Assembly: GCA_023053575.1 (NCBI GenBank)
Contig: JAKZAP010000022.1
Location: 14,054,518-14,118,517, forward strand
Direction of reading: 5' to 3'
Length of the DNA stretch: 64,000 nt
Source: Branchinecta lynchi
Lineage: Eukaryota; Arthropoda; Branchiopoda; Anostraca; Branchinectidae
Below the pieces are notes generated by a model, which was given only the letters and a program-made list of their open reading frames with translations, made no database searches and was not told the DNA's origin. Shown one piece after another: positions 58,388 through 64,000 of this stretch; positions within the stretch are counted from its first letter, which is position 1; each line of letters begins with the position of its first letter. The position numbers and the translations under genes are program-made.

Positions 58388-59060
58388 GTGACGACATGCG
58401 TAGTAACTACGGTAAGTAGGGTGGGACACGCTCACAGTGTTAAGGGAAAATGTGGAGGTCGAGTTGAGTTCCCTGGTCCGGAAATTCAGACATGGCAGGC
58501 GGAAAAGGACCAGGCAAAATCGTTGCATTTTACGCTAAGGCAAAAGAATGCTGGGGGTGAAAATTTGTCTAAAAAAATATGGTCTGCCCCATGAGGAACT
58601 TGTGTTATTTATGGGTATGAGAGGGGATAGTTTACCTCTTGGTAAAAGAAGAAAATATTTGGGTAAAGTTAGGGTTAAAACTGGTCCTTACTCATACCCT
58701 ATGTGTGGATGCGACAAAGAAAGTACGAGTCATTTTGTGGGAGAGTGTGAGGAACTCAGCGGGTTGAGACAAAAGTTGTTTGGAGTGAGAGCGTGTGGGA
58801 GTGAGTGGATATTTGAGAGAATGAAAGAGAAAAGTTCCCAGGCTATTATAGATAGAAAAGAGAAAAAGACAACTTGTGCATAACCTATTCCCCCAAAAGA
58901 GCCTTCAACTGTTTGGAAGGTTCCTCCGGATAGGGTTGGCACACAGGGAAATTGTACATCCCTGTAGTTTTAAATATTAGCATAGTTTTCTTGTTTTTAT
59001 ATATATTTTTTTCCTTTTGTTGTTTTAGTGCGATGGCCCTTGCATTAAAGGCTTCAAGCA
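58388..59060 (+). pseudogene. Non-LTR retrotransposon 3' fragment (zinc-knuckle C-terminus)
   Basis: The frame ending at 58883 reads YSYPMCGCDKESTSHFVGEC then EELSGLRQKLFG, a Cys/His pattern like the C-terminal motif of non-LTR polymerase proteins. The upstream part is in another frame, so it is shifted. The 3' UTR ends tgcgatggcccttgcatt then aaggcttcaagcattaaat. Confidence 0.6.
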
Positions 59061-59182
59061 TTAAATACCTATCTATAAGATTTTCAACTTTGCGACATAT
59101 GTTGTGAGCGTTTGGTTGACATTCTATGCTTGCAATTACTTGAATGTAATATGGTAACATTTATAAGTAGTGAACTGAAAGA

Positions 59183-59255
59183 CTCCTCAGCCGGGATTTG
59201 AACCCAGGATCCTCTGCTTACAAGGCAGGCGCTCTACCAATGGAGCTACCGAGGG
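59183..59255 (-). tRNA. tRNA-Thr (TGT)-like gene
   Basis: It folds as a full cloverleaf on the minus strand: acceptor CCTCGG/CTGAGG, D stem GCTC/GAGC, anticodon loop CTTGTAA with TGT at 59222-59220, and T arm CTGGG-TTCAAAT-CCCGG. Base pair 1-72 is a mismatch. There is no intron. No run of four T follows the 3' end, so transcription stop is unclear, and a tRNA-derived repeat cannot be excluded. Confidence 0.7.
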
Positions 59256-60548
59256 GCTATAAATTATATTCGAAAAAAGTGTTTCTGGTTTATTGGTCAC
59301 GGTAAAAAGTCCCTTGTGTAAAGTGCCGTCTATGTATTATATAGTACCATGGTAGTGCTTGAGTTTTATGTAGCCTACATGATTTGTACTTAAACATAAT
59401 TTCAAATACTGCACAAACACAGCACGTCGTGAGAACATAGCTTTGAATATACCTCCGGCCATCTAGCAGTCTACTTACCAAGGTGCAGTGTACTTCACAG
59501 ACTGACCGAGTTTCATCCGTTTTTACTTGTTGGATAAATGCTGCCAATCGAAGCATGCCAATGTGCAAGGCGATGTTATCTAAACAGAATGTAACCTACT
59601 TGAGACAGTACTTGAAAATTTATTTGGTCTTGAGTACTTAAAGTTTAACTGAAAGGGCCTGAGATAGGACAATTAGTTCCCCTTTCCTTTTTCATTTAAA
59701 GAGGCTCGAAGACCCGATGAAAATGTGTTACTTCGTTGCTCCGCTATTCACGAATAACCGATTTTCATATAGTGGAATTTCCTGTCAGATTGTAGTACCT
59801 CTACGCGCTTGTACCTGTGATGTATGATTGACGTATACGATTTTCGAGAAATAAAGTGTTCACGCAGTGAGCTACCTTCCGCGAGCTGATCACTAAACCC
59901 TGAAAAGCTGCATACCTAATGAGATTTAAATTTCTTTCCTCATAGTAGAATTTTCCGTTGTGAAGACGTCCGTTGGTATTCTGAACAGAAGAAAAATTCT
60001 TAACACATGTCGAACAATGCCGTGGCTCTAGTTAAATGATACAAAAATAAGTTGGATTTTCAGATAAACTTTAAGGATAATCCAAGTACTTTACTTAAGT
60101 AGTTCTTGAAGAAGGCTACAAGTAGGCGAGACCGGATGAGTTGACCCGGACGATTTTTTTTTCCTCGCGAATATCTCGTAAGCCTACGAACATATCTGAG
60201 TGACACGTAGAAATAAATAACCAGCCGGCCATTTTTTATCAATCCCACACAGACCATTTCTAAAACATGGCCTCCAGAAAAAATGTCAAGCTGAGTACAT
60301 TTTGTCAATATCATTAGTTAGCGACATGCTCCCATACAAAACCAGCTACAAAGCCCGGCGCGCAGGTTAGTAGGAAAAATAATTTACTCTGGAAAAGAAA
60401 TATATGAAATATCTTTCAAATGCGCGCGCACTGACTTTGGAAACTTCTGCACAAATTAGGTCGCTCTTCAGCACTGACTTCTGATTTTTAGTAGAATTTC
60501 TCCAAATCTGGATTTTAAAATGCCAATGTTCGAACCAACCCGTGTCCG
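59256..60548. other. Intergenic, old repeat pieces
   Basis: 59640-59790 is a diverged copy of the 33.7-34.7 kb repeat (ttaaagtttaactgaaaggg, cccgatgaaaa). No gene is supported. Confidence 0.4.
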
Positions 60549-60836
60549 CAGAGGCGTTACTAGCCGACTGCCCAACAACATTCGGGGGGGGGGGGGGGGG
60601 GGGGGGCGTAAAAGGTTGCCGCAACACTTCACGTTGCCCAGGCAACGTAGATCTAATTCGGATTGAACTCGACAGATGGCAGGAGCACACGACCTAGATA
60701 TTTCGGTCGCAGGTCTGCGGGACAGATTCGGCCACTTTGGAAGCAGTTGGAGCAGGGTCTCGGATATCTTGTCGCATGCATAACTCTCGAACTCGTCCCC
60801 CCCCCCCCCCTCCACCCCAAATACATGATACCCCTG
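60549..60836. mobile_element. hAT-type MITE (288 bp) with long G-run
   Basis: CAGAGGCGTTACTAGCCGAC at the left and the inverted right end CAGGGGTATCATGTATTTGG bound it. The flanking 8-mers cgtgtccg and cgtgtctg differ at one base. The G-run at about 60583-60606 is a likely assembly weak point. Confidence 0.75.
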
Positions 60837-61353
60837 CGTGTCTGGGTCAACTCCAGTCGCCCCTACTTCTCAACACTGAACAGCAGACACTGTTCAATTC
60901 TAGATCCTCGTGGGTTTACCAGGTAGGCGAGGAGGGGGAAGCGATTCCCGGAATCGCTTCCATGCGGTTTTCGTAAATCAGCTTCTGCGCCGAGAGTTCA
61001 AACTTCAACAAACCTGATCTATTTATCATTGCACCTAAACTACTTTTGAGCACAAAAAACAGATGAAGCTTTGAGTTCAGGGCCAGCAGTTCCAACCGAC
61101 CGACGACCATACCACCACTGCAGAGTAACCACAAACAATTTGTTCCGACTATACGCCAGCATGCCTTCGACATGTACTGGCAATTACCGAAATTAATGGA
61201 TGATTATCACAGCATGCTGAGCAATTTTGAAAATCTCGCCAGTAATGTTCTTCTGTGAATCATAAAGGCTTGCGGAGGTACAGTAGTGTAGGTTAATCAA
61301 GATAAAATTCTAGTACAATGTGAAGGCCACACTGTAAACACAATCTTGCGATA
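60837..61353. other. Intergenic, nothing recognised
   Basis: A short perfect palindrome gaagcgattcc..ggaatcgcttc lies at about 60939-60961. No gene is visible. Confidence 0.4.
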
Positions 61354-61450
61354 TTTGCTACTGGGATTAATCTTGTCTCTTCAAAGATAATCTTATCTCT
61401 AATTCCGATTAATCTTGTATAGGTAGAGATAAGATCGATCCCAGTAGCAA
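61354..61450. mobile_element. Palindromic MITE, copy 2
   Basis: It has the same ends as 3409-3506 (tttgctactgggattaatct and ccagtagcaa) with a self-complementary interior. Confidence 0.65.
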
Positions 61451-62119
61451 CTAGACCTACGTTGCCCGGGCAACGTGAAGTGTTGCGCAAACCTTTGTCC
61501 GGCTTCGCCGGCTAAAGTGTTGCGAGAGCAACACTTTGGTTTTGTTTCTTCGCTGTCGGTTAAATGCTGAAATTGTCAACTTATCGTAGCTTTTAAAACG
61601 GTATGTTCTAAAAAGAATAATCACATAATCAAAAGCTGTCCTTTAGCGTTGTAAAACCAACAACAAAACAATATCGGAAGAAGGCTATCCGTAACGTTTC
61701 AGGATTAAAATACCATAGATGACACTTTTAATTTTTACAAAACTACCTTATTGTTTTACATTACCGTATCGTTTGTACCCGTTGCGTAAACAGTTAATCC
61801 TAGGTTATAGCGATAGACCATCGATACAAACTTTCTTACTGTCATATTTACAGAAATCGAATACAATATCAATTCAATTCAATTCAATTATATTTAAGAA
61901 AGCCATAACACGGACAAGCCGACTAGTAGGTTTCGTGTCACATCAACATAATACAATAAAATAGAAAAGATATAAAAATTCAGCCGACAACAGCTCGGTC
62001 AGTAAACATGTCCACTTGACAATAGTATAAAAATAGCATAAAAATACATAGTCGTGCAAAAAACTTTATACAAATACTATAGAATTACGAAAGCTAACAA
62101 ACAACAACACTAACGTCAT

Positions 62120-63670
62120 TTACAATTCGTTTTTGTTATTATACAGTTTTACGAAACTAGGCACAAAGCTATTCACGTAACGAGTGTGGGTGTGCGTGTG
62201 CGGCTGTAGTTTCGGCACTGGTAAAGCGACCGCTCTTGCCGGCCTGACTCTCTCAGCGCTGAAATCCGGAGGGAGGATATCACGGAGGACGGGATTCTCA
62301 AGGATTTTAGTACCAAAAACTGTCGATAACTTGAGACGACGATTTGCAAGTGTATCTAAATTAAACTCCTTTAGAAGCTGAATGTACGGGACTTTAGGTG
62401 AATTCGAGCAAACAAGAAGAGCACGATATTGAATTCTTTCCAGCGCGTCCGACTGATCACCGGTGATCCCGAAATGCCAGACGGGACAACAATATTCAAG
62501 GATAGGGCGGATGAAACAAATGAAGAAAAGTATTAGTTTATCTGTGGAGACCCCATACCGCGACAGAAGCTTAAGCGATCGAAGGCACATGTTACCTTTC
62601 TTAAGCATTACAGCAACCTGTTTATCCCATTTCATATCACTTGTAATGTAGATCCCTAGGAGCTTAATTTCAGTAACATGCTGACCTTCTGAAACATTCG
62701 GGGAAAACTCTGGAGTGCTTTTTAAAAAGTTAATAGTCAGTACAACTGACTTGTCCATGTTAACCACCATTTCTTCAGCAGCAGCTTCATCACAAATGTT
62801 GTCAATAAATACTTGAGCAGAACTTTTGATATTTTTCCGACAAACCTCCAACAGCGAGAGATCATCAACATACTTCCATCGGTCAGGGAATGAACTTGCT
62901 AGCTCATTAACCATGACGAGAAACAGCAAAGGACCTAAAATAGTACCTTGTGGTACACCGCAAAAAACTGGAAGACTCTCAGAATAAGTTGATTTATATT
63001 TGGTACGTTGCGTCCTATCTGAAAGGAAGCTAGCAACGATTCTTACTAAAAATGGCTCCACATTAAATTTTGTCAAGAGCTTATCCAAAAGTTTGGCATG
63101 CCTGATTAAATCGAAAGCCTTTTTAAGATCAATAGCAATAAGATTTACCCAATGGCCAGGGACCTCTAAACCCCTTAGAATTTTATCAATTAAACTCACC
63201 AAATAATGCGAAGTCGAAGTTTTCGGTAAGTTTCCGAACTGTTTCGTATCTACTAATTTTAAAATCGTTTCTTTCAACCACGATGAAAGGAACTGCTCAT
63301 ATACTTTACTAAATACTGGTGTCATTGTTATTGGGCGGACACCGCTGAAGTCATTTGGGGAATCTTTTTTGGGAATTGGGGTAACATATCCATTCTTCCA
63401 AATGGACGGGAACTTCCCCGATTTTGTTATTTCGTTAAATACATGTGAAAGAGGGCCACTTATTTTATCGGGAAATGCTTTAATGAGTACAACGGGGATA
63501 TCAATAGGTGTTATACTAGTTCTTTTAAGTTTACCCAGTTTTTTAGCAACTTCCTTCTGGTTAATATAGGGGAAATCCTTAAACTCGGGCGGGACATCTG
63601 GGATTTCTTCTTCGCTAAGAGGTGGGAGGGTTTGTACTATTTTAGCAAGGTGTGCGTTTAAATTATTCTC
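62120..63670 (-). CDS. Reverse transcriptase domain of non-LTR retrotransposon
   Basis: The frame is open for about 517 codons after a TGA at 63671-63673. The first part (FPYINQKEVAKKLGKLK, then FPSIWKNGYVTPIPKK) is the usual pre-palm region. In the 401 residues from the first Met (63325) the palm motifs are IDLKKAFD (about 65-72), GVPQGTILGPLLF (123-135) and YVDD (152-155). The thumb has LGIYITSDMKWDK (223-235) and RPILEYCCPVWH (273-284). The catalytic Asp residues are present. It copies element RNA into DNA at the target site. There is no RNase H domain, and the protein ends NKNEL. The Met at 63325 is not a real start. Confidence 0.88.
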   Translation of the reverse strand, partial: ENNLNAHLAKIVQTLPPLSEEEIPDVPPEFKDFPYINQKEVAKKLGKLKRTSITPIDIPVVLIKAFPDKISGPLSHVFNEITKSGKFPSIWKNGYVTPIPKKDSPNDFSGVRPITMTPVFSKVYEQFLSSWLKETILKLVDTKQFGNLPKTSTSHYLVSLIDKILRGLEVPGHWVNLIAIDLKKAFDLIRHAKLLDKLLTKFNVEPFLVRIVASFLSDRTQRTKYKSTYSESLPVFCGVPQGTILGPLLFLVMVNELASSFPDRWKYVDDLSLLEVCRKNIKSSAQVFIDNICDEAAAEEMVVNMDKSVVLTINFLKSTPEFSPNVSEGQHVTEIKLLGIYITSDMKWDKQVAVMLKKGNMCLRSLKLLSRYGVSTDKLILFFICFIRPILEYCCPVWHFGITGDQSDALERIQYRALLVCSNSPKVPYIQLLKEFNLDTLANRRLKLSTVFGTKILENPVLRDILPPDFSAERVRPARAVALPVPKLQPHTHTHTRYVNSFVPSFVKLYNNKNEL

Positions 63671-63676
63671 TCAAGT

Positions 63677-64000
63677 TCATGAACTCTCAAGTTCAACGAT
63701 TTTATCGGGGTTAAGGCTCTCTGCGTTACTGTACAGAAAATTAGGGAATGTATACTCACATGATAACGAATATTCTTTGAACTTCGTTTTCGTCTTTGGC
63801 TGGGAACCTAGAACGTCTTGGAAAATGGGTTGCGACTCTACTGGACCAGCGTGGTCATCCACCTGCCCGAGGGCGGAGAACCTGTTATAGACTGGGCATG
63901 CGGCTGAGAAAATGGTTGCTGATGAACAGGGAGGAAGGGGGGGTGGATCGTCCACCTGCTCGAGGGCGGTGAACCTGTTATAGGTTGGGCATGCGGCTGA
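63677..64000 (-). pseudogene. N-terminal part of the same retrotransposon protein, cut at the endonuclease
   Basis: The frame is open from beyond the right edge to TGA at 63677-63679, in the same frame as the polymerase. Its end (FLYSNAESLNPDKIVELES) resembles the start of an AP-type endonuclease, 'NARSL..K..EL'. Only a few codons, two of them stops, separate it from the pre-palm region, so the roughly 200-residue endonuclease has been lost. The protein holds a repeated 31-residue unit. Confidence 0.65.
63852..64000 (-). repeat. 93-bp in-frame tandem repeat in the retroelement
   Basis: ccacctgc..cgagggcgg and aacctgttata..gggcatgcggctga recur with a 93-bp period (31 codons). The second copy is cut by the window end. 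The repeated peptide is SAACP[VT]YNRF[ST]AL[GE]QVDD. Confidence 0.75.

Larger units (their letters stand above)
61871..64000 (-). mobile_element. Non-LTR retrotransposon, 3' part, running off the window
   Basis: Read on the minus strand it has a coding region from beyond the right edge to 62120, a 3' UTR, and a terminal (TTGAA)n tail (aattc repeat at 61871-61889). Short 3' tandem tails of this kind are known from CR1/L2-like elements. The reverse transcriptase frame is open, but the endonuclease domain is missing. Confidence 0.85.

Overview
This is a eukaryotic window, from an arthropod. Three tandem, same-strand genes encode Rebers-Riddiford (chitin-binding type 4) cuticle proteins. They have short exons, large introns with GT..AG borders, TATA boxes placed 34 bp before an arthropod-type TCAGT initiator, and AATAAA polyadenylation signals. 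Nothing prokaryotic (operons, ribosome binding sites) is present. The Tyr/Pro/Ala-rich cuticle tail and the very high repeat load would suit a crustacean, but I cannot fix the species.

Genes. Cuticle gene 1 enters from the left and shows only its last exon (894-1304). Cuticle gene 2 is complete (27329-30575, three exons, 171 aa). Cuticle gene 3 is complete (40329-46486, three exons, 174 aa). Genes 2 and 3 share a duplicated proximal promoter. A fourth, unrecognised protein gene lies on the minus strand (50772-53601). I assembled it from three short exons with phase-compatible splice sites; its second intron holds a hAT-type transposon, and its middle exon appears to carry two single-base frame shifts. 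A tRNA-Thr(TGT)-like gene (59183-59255, minus) and two weaker tRNA-like structures are also present.

Repeats make up most of the rest. Family 1 elements have a CAAGACC/GGGATCCC end, internal tandem 137-bp units, an ACGG tract and a terminal TTTTGGGATCCCAAAA palindrome; about a dozen copies or fragments lie on both strands. Family 2 elements have internal units of about 430 bp, a GACGGACA tract and a terminal TATGGCACTTGAG hairpin. Family 3 carries a 16-bp minisatellite. There are several small inverted-repeat DNA transposons, including hAT-type elements with 8-bp target duplications. Non-LTR retrotransposon pieces are scattered through the window, the largest at the right edge (61871-64000, minus) with an intact reverse-transcriptase frame but a missing endonuclease.

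Layout: 0-1.4 kb cuticle gene 1 end; 1.4-10 kb mixed repeats; 10.3-20.1 kb a large imperfect palindrome of repeat families; 20.2-26.7 kb family 1, family 2 and a 200-bp array; 27-30.7 kb cuticle gene 2; 30.9-39.9 kb nested repeats, a hAT element and a long foldback; 40-46.6 kb cuticle gene 3; 47.4-50.7 kb repeats; 50.8-53.6 kb minus-strand gene; 54-61 kb repeats, retroelement fragments and tRNA-like genes; 61.9-64 kb non-LTR retrotransposon. The cuticle genes probably act together as secreted structural proteins of one cuticle layer. The other parts show no functional link to them.
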